A stretch of DNA of 64,000 bases, taken from assembly GCF_018882095.1 (NCBI RefSeq), contig NZ_JACVPD010000004.1, forward strand, positions 124,001-188,000. Direction: 5' to 3'. Under the pieces are notes generated by a model, which did no database searches, was not told the DNA's origin, and worked only from the letters and a program-made list of their open reading frames with translations. The DNA comes from Polynucleobacter sp. CS-Odin-A6. GTDB lineage: Bacteria; Pseudomonadota; Gammaproteobacteria; Burkholderiales; Burkholderiaceae. Each line of letters opens with the position of its first letter. Positions within the stretch are counted from its first letter, which is position 1. Both the position numbers and the translations under genes were made by a program. Positions 43,527 through 52,637 of the stretch are shown piece by piece.

Positions 43527-45926
43527 TTAGAAGCGCGACTCAAAATTAAGGTAACCAGTGATATAGCTTGATTTTGCGCCATTAAATGGAAAGCTTGTTT
43601 TGCCAACACCCCAGCTCAGCATTCTTTTATCTCCAATATTGAAATCCTGGCCGTAGCCATAGTTATTCATTGGTAGGGTGCTATAACCAGATTGAGTAAC
43701 TACTCCATACGATCCATAGAATCGATGCCAAAAGTCATATTTCTTAGTTTCGATATCGCGCCATTGCAAGAACCTCAAATTGAGCGTGCTTGAATATTCA
43801 GTTTGGTTCACTGGCGAAAAATAACTTACATTCGAGTTGCTGTTTTGTTGACTTCCTATCCAGCCAGAAATATCGAGCTTGTAGTTGAATTCAGTCAAGA
43901 GGCGTTGACTGACTGTGCCGAATATCTGTTGACGGTTATTGCTTGGTAAAGTCCAGTAGCGATATCCCAGAGCAGCGCTTCTGGTGTCGGCATCCTTCCA
44001 CTTCAGATCAAGCCCCACAACATTGCCGCCATAAGTGGCATAAAGAGAACCAGGAAAGAGATAAAACGCATTCCTTTCGTAGGATGCACCAACGACCCAG
44101 TTGTCGTTTAGGGTCTGTATGCCCTCAACACGCGCATAGCCTGCGTTACCTACCTCTACTTCAGCTTCTTGATTAATGCCTGTGTATCGGAGGCCACCGC
44201 CAACACCTTGATCTGTCACGGGAATGGCGGGACCACTATTTAAATCACGATACCTAGCAAAGCCCCTCAGGTTATCGTTAATAGGGGCGCTGTAGACCCG
44301 GAGATCACTGGTACGGTTATTGTTTTTTTGGCTTCCATAGTCACCATTACCCACCACAAAATTACCTGTGACATAGCCTTCTTTGTAAATATCTAGCCTA
44401 TTTGAGGCATTTTTTACTGCGTTGATATCAGAATAACCCGGTGTTAATTCATTCACCGTAGAAATGAAGGTGGGGATATCGCCTTGACTCATTCTAGAAT
44501 TTGCGTAACCAATTTTGGCTTCAATATCCTCTGGATCTTGCCTGGCAGCAATTTGATAGTAGTCTGCAGCAGATTGATGCATTCCCTCTGATTCTCTTAA
44601 GCTAGCAGCTGTTTTGAGTAGATCCGCATTAGACGGAATAGTGCCGAGTAGAGGAAGAAGCTTTTTATTTGCTTCCTGATATTTTTCTTGATAAGCCTCA
44701 AAACTGACTGCCTCAATGACGGCGCTGGTGTAATTAAAGTCACGCTTAGGTAAATACTTAGGGCGCACTTTAAGTTGAGCAGTGAGTTTATCTAGAACAG
44801 GTTTTGCTTCTGTAAACTGATCTTGATCGACCAAATTAAAGTACATATCTAATTGAATATCCAAGTCATCTGGTTTTTTAGCATACAATTTTTGAAGAAT
44901 ATTTCCTGCTTTTGCATATTGATACTTAGCGCTATAGCTAGCTGCAACTGCAGATAGAGCATAGTCAGGAACAGTGCTGCCACCAGAGATTAATTCATCA
45001 TAAAGCGCTAAAGATTTGTCCCACTGCTTTCTTTTTGTATAAGCAATGATCAAATCATATTGGATCGAAGCTATTTGATCCTTAGGTGCCTGAATGGATT
45101 TGGCATAAGCCAGAGAGTTATTTAAGGTTTCTATACCAGTATCTACTGAAGTAAAGCGATTAGGTGCAACCGCAGAATCAGCCTGTGCCCAACGAAGATC
45201 GACTGCCCCAGAGTCATGAATAGCGCGTAATTTTTGATCTTGATTCGTTTTCCACTGTTTCTTGTTGATCAAATCTACAGCAAGGTGAGGGATGCCCATA
45301 TCCAGTAAAACTTGAATGATGCGCTCTTGAGTATTCGGATTGTGCGGCTTAAACCTTCTAATATCTTCGTAAATCTGAAGGGCGGCAAATTGATCACCGA
45401 CATCCTGAAGAGCTCCAGCCCTGAGCTCCCATGCGGACATACTATTAGGGTAATCTTTTAAAAAGCGTGCGCTCCAATAGAGGGCAGAGTCTGACTCTTT
45501 TTTTTCTCGCGCTAATGCCGTCATTCGTAACTCGATAGCCCTATTCGTACCTTGAATCTTTAAAATAGACTTGGCCAATGCATCCACTTTAGAAAAGTCT
45601 TGTGTATTGGCATAGCAGGAAAATATTGCATTCTGAACATAGGCTGGCGCCTTTGCTATATATTTTCTATTGCTCATAGCAATGACATCCTCACAAAGCT
45701 CGGCATTACTAGCTACTGATATGAAATCAGACTTATAGCGTTCAGTGGCTGGATAAGAAATCATGAGTGATTTCAGTAGGGCAGCTGATTCAATATATCG
45801 AGCTGACTTATTGAGTTCCAATGCTTTTTTGTATTGGATATCCTCTAGCAGGGTTTGACCAAGGGCTAAGTTTACAAAGAGGAGTGCGACGATTAAGAAT
45901 TCCCCATGAAGATTTTTATTCTCCAT
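43527..45926 (-). CDS. pgaA: PNAG outer-membrane export porin PgaA
   Basis: PgaA exports the deacetylated PNAG polymer. The 799-residue length is close to E. coli PgaA. A signal peptide (ALLFVNLALGQ) is followed by TPR helices (about residues 30-480) and a C-terminal beta-barrel (about 510-799) with alternating aromatic strands, ending in a Phe (NFESRF), as usual for outer-membrane barrels. It is divergent from pgaC and its stop touches pgaB with no gap. Confidence 0.92.
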   Translation of the reverse strand: MENKNLHGEFLIVALLFVNLALGQTLLEDIQYKKALELNKSARYIESAALLKSLMISYPATERYKSDFISVASNAELCEDVIAMSNRKYIAKAPAYVQNAIFSCYANTQDFSKVDALAKSILKIQGTNRAIELRMTALAREKKESDSALYWSARFLKDYPNSMSAWELRAGALQDVGDQFAALQIYEDIRRFKPHNPNTQERIIQVLLDMGIPHLAVDLINKKQWKTNQDQKLRAIHDSGAVDLRWAQADSAVAPNRFTSVDTGIETLNNSLAYAKSIQAPKDQIASIQYDLIIAYTKRKQWDKSLALYDELISGGSTVPDYALSAVAASYSAKYQYAKAGNILQKLYAKKPDDLDIQLDMYFNLVDQDQFTEAKPVLDKLTAQLKVRPKYLPKRDFNYTSAVIEAVSFEAYQEKYQEANKKLLPLLGTIPSNADLLKTAASLRESEGMHQSAADYYQIAARQDPEDIEAKIGYANSRMSQGDIPTFISTVNELTPGYSDINAVKNASNRLDIYKEGYVTGNFVVGNGDYGSQKNNNRTSDLRVYSAPINDNLRGFARYRDLNSGPAIPVTDQGVGGGLRYTGINQEAEVEVGNAGYARVEGIQTLNDNWVVGASYERNAFYLFPGSLYATYGGNVVGLDLKWKDADTRSAALGYRYWTLPSNNRQQIFGTVSQRLLTEFNYKLDISGWIGSQQNSNSNVSYFSPVNQTEYSSTLNLRFLQWRDIETKKYDFWHRFYGSYGVVTQSGYSTLPMNNYGYGQDFNIGDKRMLSWGVGKTSFPFNGAKSSYITGYLNFESRF

Positions 45927-46111
45927 AAGTGCTTATTAAAGCTGAATTGAGATTAGTTTTAATGATTTACTCAGAATACTATCTTTATGAGCAAATTGGT
46001 TATATATTTGATTATCAATTAGCTTTTCGAGAATCAATATATCCTGAGTCTAAATAATGCCTTCAGCTTCATTCTTGCTCAATTAAGCAGATTACTGTTG
46101 AAGGCTCATTT
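45927..46111. promoter_or_regulatory. Divergent pgaA-pgaC control region
   Basis: 185 AT-rich bases lie between the two halves of the pga system and should carry both promoters. The middle (about 46000-46030) is especially AT-rich. I see no clear consensus boxes or long palindromes. Confidence 0.5.
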
Positions 46112-47368
46112 GTGGACATTTTAAAAGCAGTACCCTCTGCTATTTTCGGTTTTTGTTTTCTTTACCCACTCTTTATGAGTTGGGTCTGGGTGACTTCTGG
46201 GATTTTTTACTGGTTTCGCTATGAGCGTAAGCATTCCCTTCCAGGTAACATACCTAGCTTAAGCTCTTTTCCTAAGATTGCCTTAATTGCTCCTTTTTAT
46301 AATGAAGAGTCTAGTGCTGAAGAAACTCTGCGTAATCTGATCGATCAAAATTATCCTAATTTTGAAGTGATTGCAGTAAATGATTGCAGCGTCGATTCAA
46401 CAGGAGAGATTTTGAATCGACTTGCACGCGGACATCATCAATTACGCATTCTTCATAATTCTGAAAATCAAGGCAAAGCCGTCTCTTTAACTGCGGCTGC
46501 ATTATTAACAGACGCTGAATTTTTGCTATGCATTGATGGCGATTCTCTTTTGGACCAAAATGCTGCTCGTTGGATGCTGAGTCATTTTCTAAGAAGTAGC
46601 CGCGTAGGCGCTGTTACGGGTAATCCACGCATTCGAACCCGTTCTTCTGTATTAGGCAAGATTCAGGTTGGCGAGTTTTCATCCATTATTGGCTTAATCA
46701 AGCGCGCCCAAAGAACCTATGGTCGATTGTTTACTGTGTCTGGGGTTTGTGCCATGTTCCGTAAATCCGCATTAGAAGATGTTGGCTTTTGGTCTAACGA
46801 GACTCTGACGGAAGATATTGATATCAGTTGGAAACTGCAAATTCGGCATTGGCAAGTTCGGTTTGAGCCTGCAGCCATCTGCTGGATTCTGATGCCAGAA
46901 ACCATTAGAGGGCTTTGGAGTCAAAGACTTCGTTGGGCAACAGGAGGGGCACAGGCAGTTCTGAAGTTTTCAGATATGTTGTTCGATTGGAAAAGTCGCA
47001 GAATGTGGCCAATATTTTTTGAATATGCTTTGAGTTTATTTTGGTCCTATTCGATGCTAGTAACCATTATTATTTATTTATTGCATTTCTTCATTGCACT
47101 GCCAAATTACATCAACGTCGAAACTCTGATTCCCGAATGGACAGGTATTTTGATTGCAATGACCTCAATGACTCAAATTGCTGTAGCGATGTGGATAGAC
47201 TCCCGCTACGACTACCAAATTTGGCGTAATTATTTGTTTACTATTTGGTACCCAATTGTATTTTGGATTTTATGTATGGCCACTACGGTCGTTGCTTTTC
47301 CACGTGCTCTATTCAGAAGTAGCAGCAAGCGTGGTAGATGGAATAGCCCCGATAGAGGCTTGCAATGA
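46112..47368 (+). CDS. pgaC: PNAG synthase (N-glycosyltransferase) PgaC
   Basis: This family 2 glycosyltransferase polymerises UDP-GlcNAc into PNAG across the inner membrane. The 418-residue protein has TM helices at the start and near the end. Its catalytic motifs are in order: NDCSVDST, DGDSLLD, ETLTEDID (general base) and QRLRWATGG. Start GTG 46112. In relatives activity needs PgaD and c-di-GMP, which matches the cyclase and phosphodiesterase genes about 8 kb away. The pgaD gene overlaps its end by 4 bases. Confidence 0.93.
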   Translation: MDILKAVPSAIFGFCFLYPLFMSWVWVTSGIFYWFRYERKHSLPGNIPSLSSFPKIALIAPFYNEESSAEETLRNLIDQNYPNFEVIAVNDCSVDSTGEILNRLARGHHQLRILHNSENQGKAVSLTAAALLTDAEFLLCIDGDSLLDQNAARWMLSHFLRSSRVGAVTGNPRIRTRSSVLGKIQVGEFSSIIGLIKRAQRTYGRLFTVSGVCAMFRKSALEDVGFWSNETLTEDIDISWKLQIRHWQVRFEPAAICWILMPETIRGLWSQRLRWATGGAQAVLKFSDMLFDWKSRRMWPIFFEYALSLFWSYSMLVTIIIYLLHFFIALPNYINVETLIPEWTGILIAMTSMTQIAVAMWIDSRYDYQIWRNYLFTIWYPIVFWILCMATTVVAFPRALFRSSSKRGRWNSPDRGLQ

Positions 47369-47850
47369 GGCAATTGCCATCCCATATTCAGGTGAAATTA
47401 TCAGAGGGGCGCCCCTTAATTTTTTCTCATGTACGACAAGACTCTAAAACGGAGTGGGCAATATCTTTAATGATTGATGCAGCTGGATGGGGTATTTGGC
47501 TTTACCTTTGGAAAGTCATGATTACTTCTGTCGCATGGTATTTTGGCCTTCAGTTGGCATATCAAGAGTGGGCCAGCCCCAGTGGCTTGGAACAGTTTAT
47601 TGAATTTATTGAGACAGTATCTTTATATGGAGTGGCTTTATGTTCCGCATTGTGGGTTTGGGCGCTTCAAGATATTTGGAGATTTCGCACCGAAAAGCGA
47701 CGTTCAGACGTTCGCTCCCCGTCTCTAGAGGGCGATTGCTTGTGGACATCGATTGGGCCAGTTGATCTTCATGAGGCAAGATCTCAAAAAATAATAAAAT
47801 GTACATATAGCCCCGACGGTGAATTAATATCTGCCAAGCCCCTTAAGTAA
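47365..47850 (+). CDS. pgaD: PgaD-like PNAG synthase partner
   Basis: The 161-residue protein has two membrane helices (about residues 42-62 and 80-105), a cytoplasmic N-terminus and a short charged C-terminus. Its size and position directly after pgaC are those of PgaD. In E. coli PgaC and PgaD together bind c-di-GMP. Sequence similarity in this family is low, so position carries much of the call. Confidence 0.8.
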   Translation: MRQLPSHIQVKLSEGRPLIFSHVRQDSKTEWAISLMIDAAGWGIWLYLWKVMITSVAWYFGLQLAYQEWASPSGLEQFIEFIETVSLYGVALCSALWVWALQDIWRFRTEKRRSDVRSPSLEGDCLWTSIGPVDLHEARSQKIIKCTYSPDGELISAKPLK

Positions 47851-47868
47851 TCCCCCTTTTATATTCTC

Positions 47869-48654
47869 ATGAAAAAATTTGATTTTCTTTCCATTAGTTT
47901 CGGTCTACTACTGTCATTCATTGCCCTGTACTTCATGTTGAGACCCTCAGCAGCAACAAGTGCCCCTGCATCCACTATTTCCGTGGTTCAGGTGGGTAAC
48001 ATTGCTTGGGATCAAACCGAGATGACCATTGCTGATATGAAAACTTTTGTAACTGGCACAGGCTTTGTGAGTCAAGCGGAGAAAAATGGTGGTGGTCTCT
48101 CTTACGAATCGGGCTTTGTAAAGAAACTTGGCTGGACCTGGAAAACTCCCTACGGTGCTCCCGCTAAAGATGCGGAGCCAGCAGTTCATCTCAATCAATC
48201 TGAGGCAGCATCCGCTTGCCGTTATTTTGGAAAGCGTTTGCCTACTGAAGCTGAGTGGAATTCTGCAGGATTTGTAGAACAACGCTCTAATCCACCTTCT
48301 GGGTATATCAAAGGTGAGCGCTATCCATTTCCGGGTGGCAGCACGCCAGCGGTTTCTCACTGCTTAAGTGGCTGCGGTGACTATAAAGGTGTAGCACCAG
48401 CAGGTGCTCTTAACCGCGGCACAGGCCATGTTCTTACCGGCACTACTAAGCCTGGTGTCAACGGACTGCTGGACATGGGTGGCAATGTTTGGGAATGGAC
48501 GGCCACCGAAAGAAACGGTGGCTATATTACCAAGGGGGCATCTTGGTGGTACGGCCCAGAACGGCAGAAAGAGTCAGATATGGAATCTAAACCTAGCGAC
48601 ATCGCCGTGGTTTATATCGGTTTTCGGTGTGTGGCCGATGCCGTGAAACAATAG
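47869..48654 (+). CDS. SUMF1/FGE-fold protein without the FGE cysteines
   Basis: The 261-residue protein has an N-terminal membrane anchor (FLSISFGLLLSFIALYFML) and an exported formylglycine-generating-enzyme fold: DQTEMTIADMKTFVTGTGF, CRYFGKRLPTEAEWNSAGF, GLLDMGGNVWEWT and KGASWWYGPERQ, ending YIGFRC. The Cys expected after GGSW in true FGE is Trp/Tyr, so it is unlikely to make formylglycine. It starts 18 bases after pgaD and may belong with the PNAG genes. Function is unknown. Confidence 0.8.
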   Translation: MKKFDFLSISFGLLLSFIALYFMLRPSAATSAPASTISVVQVGNIAWDQTEMTIADMKTFVTGTGFVSQAEKNGGGLSYESGFVKKLGWTWKTPYGAPAKDAEPAVHLNQSEAASACRYFGKRLPTEAEWNSAGFVEQRSNPPSGYIKGERYPFPGGSTPAVSHCLSGCGDYKGVAPAGALNRGTGHVLTGTTKPGVNGLLDMGGNVWEWTATERNGGYITKGASWWYGPERQKESDMESKPSDIAVVYIGFRCVADAVKQ

Positions 48655-48658
48655 GAGC

Positions 48659-49984
48659 ATGACCAATCCTGTAGTTGACCCATCCGCAATAGAAATCACC
48701 CCTGAATATCAGGCAGTCATTGATGCCATTGAGCGAAGTGACCCCTATATTTTTGTCAGCGGTAAAGCGGGTACAGGGAAGACTACCCTCATTGGTTATT
48801 TGCGAGAGCATATCTCTGGTAATGTCGTGGTGGTGGCCCCCACGGGAGTAGCAGCCTTGCAAGTGAAGGGCGTGACCATTCACTCTTTCTTTCGCTTGCC
48901 ACCGCGATTAATCTTCCCTGAAGAGGATATTAAGCCCTTAAAAGATAAGCGTCTTTATAAAGATATTCGTCTACTGATCATTGATGAAATCTCGATGGTC
49001 AGAGTAGACGTGATTGATGCAATCGATTTATTTCTGCGTGCCAATGGACCTCACAAGAGTGAACCCTTTGGCGGCATTCAGGTGATGTTTGTAGGGGATT
49101 TATTTCAGTTGCCCCCGGTAGTCTCCAACACCGATATGCAAGTCTTATCCGAGCGTGGCTATGAGGGACCTTATTTCTTCTGCGCAATGGCATTGCATCG
49201 CAAGGATGTCACGATGGTGGAGTTGTCCAAGATCTTTCGCCAGAAGGATGCCCACTTTGCGAGCTTACTCAATCAGATCCGTATTAACCAAGATATTGAT
49301 GAAGCCCTTGATACCTTAAATGCCGTTTGCTATGAAACTAAAAAAGAGGCTGATGAGCAAACCATTACCTTAACTACGACTAATGCCCGTGCCGATCAAA
49401 TTAATGGTGCAGGCTTACGTGCCTTAACTACGGATGCCAAGGTCTATACCGGCAATAGCACGGGCAAGTTCAATGTGGATGAGCGTAATCTACCCTCCCC
49501 AAATCACCTCACTCTAAAAGTGGGAGCCAAGGTCATGTTCACGGCAACCGATAGTAACTTTCCGAAGCGCTGGGTCAATGGCACCATCGGCGTCGTTCGC
49601 GAGCTGCTACCCAACACCGTGAAGGTAATGGTGCAAAACGGTCCCTACTCGAATACGGTTGAAGTCAAAGGGCACCAGTGGGAATCCTATCGATACGATC
49701 ATGACATGATGTCCGGCAGAATCTCGCCCAACATCATTGGTACTTTTGTGCAAATCCCATTGATGTTAGCTTGGGCTTTCACCATTCATAAGAGTCAAGG
49801 CAAGACGCTTGATAAGATCAAAGTAGATCTCTCTTCGGGTGCATTTGCATCAGGACAAGTGTATGTTGCCTTGAGTCGCTGTACCTCCATCGAGGGCATC
49901 ACTCTAGAGCGACCGATACTGCCTAAGGATGTGAGCTGTGATCAAGAGGTAAAGCGTTTTTATCTGAATTGCTTACCTAGTTAA
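48659..49984 (+). CDS. Pif1/RecD-like superfamily 1B helicase
   Basis: The 441-residue helicase has Walker A GKAGTGKTT at about residues 35-43, motif Ia VVVAPTGVAALQVKG, Walker B LLIIDEISM, motif III VGDLFQLPPV, and late motifs FTIHKSQGKTLDK and QVYVALSRC. Pif1-like helicases unwind 5' to 3' and act on G-quadruplexes and stalled forks. It starts 4 bases after the SUMF1-fold gene. No ZorD-type relation is seen. Confidence 0.9.
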   Translation: MTNPVVDPSAIEITPEYQAVIDAIERSDPYIFVSGKAGTGKTTLIGYLREHISGNVVVVAPTGVAALQVKGVTIHSFFRLPPRLIFPEEDIKPLKDKRLYKDIRLLIIDEISMVRVDVIDAIDLFLRANGPHKSEPFGGIQVMFVGDLFQLPPVVSNTDMQVLSERGYEGPYFFCAMALHRKDVTMVELSKIFRQKDAHFASLLNQIRINQDIDEALDTLNAVCYETKKEADEQTITLTTTNARADQINGAGLRALTTDAKVYTGNSTGKFNVDERNLPSPNHLTLKVGAKVMFTATDSNFPKRWVNGTIGVVRELLPNTVKVMVQNGPYSNTVEVKGHQWESYRYDHDMMSGRISPNIIGTFVQIPLMLAWAFTIHKSQGKTLDKIKVDLSSGAFASGQVYVALSRCTSIEGITLERPILPKDVSCDQEVKRFYLNCLPS

Positions 49985-50325
49985 GCCGCTTTTGCTAACC
50001 TCTTGCTGTTCTTTTGTTTTTCAGTCTTCTGTTTTTCTAAAGCTTCGCTAGCAATCAGCTTAAATTCACCCTCTACGAATCGTTTTAAGGCCTCCCGCAT
50101 AAGAGGTTGATAGCCCATATCGTATTTAGTGCCCAAGAGTTTAAAAGACTCAATCAAGTCCTGCTCTAGTCTGATGGAGATCATTTGGAGTCCTAGCGCC
50201 TCGTCAATTTGAGCGCTCATTTTTTTATCAACTACTCTCGCATGCTTTAGGTCACTACCGAGCTCGCCGCTCTCCCAAGCCTTAGCTGAGCTCTCTATTC
50301 TTACCCTCTTACTTTTTGCGATCAT
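49981..50325 (-). CDS. BrnA/CopG-like antitoxin
   Basis: The 114-residue protein has a ribbon-helix-helix-like core (MISIRLEQDLIESFKLLGTK, then YQPLMREALKRFVEGEF) typical of BrnA/CopG antitoxins. The N-terminus is charged and the C-terminus is Lys rich. It lies 55 bases downstream of the BrnT-like gene on the same strand. It overlaps the end of the convergent helicase gene by 4 bases. Confidence 0.72.
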   Translation of the reverse strand: MIAKSKRVRIESSAKAWESGELGSDLKHARVVDKKMSAQIDEALGLQMISIRLEQDLIESFKLLGTKYDMGYQPLMREALKRFVEGEFKLIASEALEKQKTEKQKNSKRLAKAA

Positions 50326-50380
50326 CGCATTCCTCGCTTTTGAGTTTCAATATTTAGCCACTTTCATAGAAATGACACTT

Positions 50381-50674
50381 TTAGTAAGGCAATGATATTG
50401 TATTGTATATACGAATTTCTGTAGAATTTGGTGGAAATGCACTTTTTAGGTAAATCATGTCGTTGTCGAATATAAAAACCACCTTAATTAAAAATCCTTG
50501 ATTATTTTCTGAGATAAACCATTCTGTTGGCGGTTCTGTCAGGTGATCTAGTCTTGTATCCTCGAGGTAAGAGCGGGCTCTATTCATAAAACATTGCTCA
50601 ATATCTTGACGTCTGATGTGGTGCTTGAAGGTTAATTTTTCTTCTATTGCTGGACTAATTACCAGATTTTTCAT
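50381..50674 (-). CDS. BrnT-like toxin (often mis-annotated as ADP-ribosyl hydrolase)
   Basis: A 97-residue protein with NLVISPAIEEKLTFKHHI, DIEQCFMNRARSYLEDTRLD, PPTEWFISENNQGFLIKVVF and ending NSTEIRIYN. This matches the small toxin family found beside CopG-like antitoxins. An upstream ATG at 50701 is open in frame, but 50674 aligns with family starts and has GGTGAAGGA before it. Toxin-first order is the BrnT/BrnA order. Confidence 0.7.
   Translation of the reverse strand: MKNLVISPAIEEKLTFKHHIRRQDIEQCFMNRARSYLEDTRLDHLTEPPTEWFISENNQGFLIKVVFIFDNDMIYLKSAFPPNSTEIRIYNTISLPY
50398..50412. repeat. 15-base repeat, copy inside the toxin 3' end
   Basis: TTGTATTGTATATAC, containing the palindrome GTATATAC. 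An exact copy lies at 50685-50699 just before the toxin gene. This copy falls in the codons for the conserved RIYNT, so it may be a coincidence. Confidence 0.5.
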
Positions 50675-50684
50675 TCCTTCACCC

Positions 50685-50699
50685 TTGTATTGTATATAC
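50685..50699. promoter_or_regulatory. 15-base repeat, possible operator before the toxin-antitoxin genes
   Basis: Exact copy of TTGTATTGTATATAC, here 10-25 bases upstream of the likely toxin start, containing the palindrome GTATATAC. Toxin-antitoxin genes usually bind short palindromes at this place. The role is inferred. Confidence 0.4.
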
Positions 50700-50701
50700 A
50701 T

Positions 50702-51028
50702 ATTTTACCAAAGGGATGAATCCTAAAATTGAAAAAGTTTGTTAACCCATGATTGAAATAATGGAATTTATTTCAATAGGGTGGAGTAGTGGGGCTCCAT
50801 TAAAAATTCTCATATTGTTGCCTAATATGATTACTATGAAAAAAGATCTTAGTAGGAATGATGAGGGTATTAGCCCTTCGAAAAACGATGCAAAGCCATC
50901 ACTTCCAAAAAATATCCAGGGCTGGCTAGATTGAAAGCTCTAAAGACATCGCCAAGCAAGGCGATGATTATTTAATTCTCGGTAAATCTCTGAATTTGGA
51001 GGATAAAAATATAGGGTGGTAAATCGCT
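50702..51028. other. Intergenic region without a convincing gene
   Basis: 327 bases between the toxin gene and the gamma-glutamyltransferase gene. A 61-codon open frame at 50749 has no recognisable product. No terminator with a T tract or palindrome longer than 7 bases was found by eye. Confidence 0.45.
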
Positions 51029-52618
51029 TTAAAAACCAGCCGCCAACCCATCGCGGCGATGATCGCTACCAGCAATATAAGCATCTGCAGTATCTTCACC
51101 CAATAGCGCAATAGCTTGCGCACTGCCAAAGTCCAGACTGTTTGCTGGCATGACGGTAACTTCATGCCCCATGGCTTTTAAGCCCTCCACAACAGCGCTT
51201 GGCATCGAAGCCTCTACAGTCAGCTTGCCCTCATCATCAATTCTCCAACGGGGTGCATCAGAGCAAGCTTGTGGATTGAGATGCTCATCGACAAAGCGCA
51301 TCACAAACTGCAGATGTCCTTGGGGTTGCATATTGCCACCCATCACACCAAATGCCATGGTTGGTTGATTGCCCTTAGTAAGGAATGCCGGAATGATGGT
51401 ATGAAAAGGGCGCTTGCCGGGAGCCACTTGATTGGGATGGCCATCGACTAAGCTAAAGCCCATGCCTCGGTTTTGGAAAGCAATACCACCCGGGGCAACA
51501 ACGCCAGAACCAAAGCCTTTGAAGTTGGACTGAATATAAGAAATCATCATGCCAGAGTCATCGGCGGCACATAGATAGACTGTGCCACCCGCGTGCGGAT
51601 CTCCTGCGCCATAGGTTCCTGCCTGCGAATGGTTAATGAGTGCAGCGCGACTGGCTAAATAGTTTCCATCTAATAAAGCACTCGCTGGCATTTTCATGGT
51701 GCTGGCATCAGAGATGTGTGCATGCGCATCTGCAAAGGCCATACGCATCGCCTCCACCTGCAGATGAATACGCTGAGCAGAATTAGCTGGATATTGTTTG
51801 ACATTAGCAGCCTGCAAAATGCCAAGGGCTATTTGTGCGGCGATGCCTGAGCCATTCGGGGGAATTTCATGGAGAGTGAAGTCGCCATAGTCAAATGCCA
51901 ACGGTTCAACCCAATCTGTTTGGTTGGCAGCGAAATCAGCCATCGTGAAACACCCACCTGTACTCTGAGCAAAATCAACCATGCTTTGCGCTAAGCGACC
52001 GGTATAAAAAGATTCCCCTTCAGTCTCTGCGATTTCGCGTAAGGTATTTGCTTGAGCAGGGTAGCGCCAGATTTGACCTGCACTAGGTGCTTTGCCTTCG
52101 ATCAGGAAAGACTCACTAAAGCCAGGTTGATTCTTTAAGATCAGAATCGCTTCATGCCATTGACGGGCAATCACCGGAGAGACGGGAAAGCCATGTTCTG
52201 CATAATCAATCGCGCGTTTGAAGAGTTGCGCAAACGGGAGCTTGCCAAATTTTCGGGAGAGTGCAATCCACCCTGACACCATGCCGGGTACTGTCACCGT
52301 ATTCCAACCAATCAAATCCATTGCTGCTTTACCGGCAAAAAATTCTGGAGTCCACGCTGCTGGTGCACGACCAGAGGCATTCATGCCATGGAGTTTCTTA
52401 CCATCCCAGATTAAAGCAAAGCCATCGCCACCTAAACCATTCATCGTGGGTTCTACCACCGTGAGTGTGATCGCAGTGGCTAGGGCAGCATCAACCGCAT
52501 TGCCCCCATTTTGTAGGGCTTCGATCCCCGCTTGTGTAGCTAAAGGCTGTGAACTCGCAACGGCATTCTTAGCCAGGACGGGGGCGCGGCCGCCACCAAA
52601 GGGAGGGGCAATTAACAT
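51029..52618 (-). CDS. Gamma-glutamyltransferase family protein
   Basis: This is an N-terminal-nucleophile hydrolase of the glutathione hydrolase family. The 529-residue precursor has the N-terminal family motif QPLATQAGIEALQNGGNAVD. The autocleavage Thr is in DPHAGGTVYLCAADDSGMM and the later SFIQSN-like YIQSNFKGFGSGVV is present. No signal peptide is visible, so it is probably cytoplasmic. Many such proteins act on unknown gamma-glutamyl compounds. It stands just downstream of the Bug-type binding protein on the same strand, likely one operon. Confidence 0.88.
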   Translation of the reverse strand: MLIAPPFGGGRAPVLAKNAVASSQPLATQAGIEALQNGGNAVDAALATAITLTVVEPTMNGLGGDGFALIWDGKKLHGMNASGRAPAAWTPEFFAGKAAMDLIGWNTVTVPGMVSGWIALSRKFGKLPFAQLFKRAIDYAEHGFPVSPVIARQWHEAILILKNQPGFSESFLIEGKAPSAGQIWRYPAQANTLREIAETEGESFYTGRLAQSMVDFAQSTGGCFTMADFAANQTDWVEPLAFDYGDFTLHEIPPNGSGIAAQIALGILQAANVKQYPANSAQRIHLQVEAMRMAFADAHAHISDASTMKMPASALLDGNYLASRAALINHSQAGTYGAGDPHAGGTVYLCAADDSGMMISYIQSNFKGFGSGVVAPGGIAFQNRGMGFSLVDGHPNQVAPGKRPFHTIIPAFLTKGNQPTMAFGVMGGNMQPQGHLQFVMRFVDEHLNPQACSDAPRWRIDDEGKLTVEASMPSAVVEGLKAMGHEVTVMPANSLDFGSAQAIALLGEDTADAYIAGSDHRRDGLAAGF

Positions 52619-52637
52619 GGATTTAATCTATTCAATT

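Noticed and set aside
48659..49984. Pif1-like helicase as the missing Zorya effector
   Set aside because: It is 12 kb away, lacks a nuclease domain and is a common housekeeping-type helicase.
50749..50934. 61-codon open frame before the gamma-glutamyltransferase gene
   Set aside because: No family resemblance, AT-rich and isolated; kept only as intergenic DNA.
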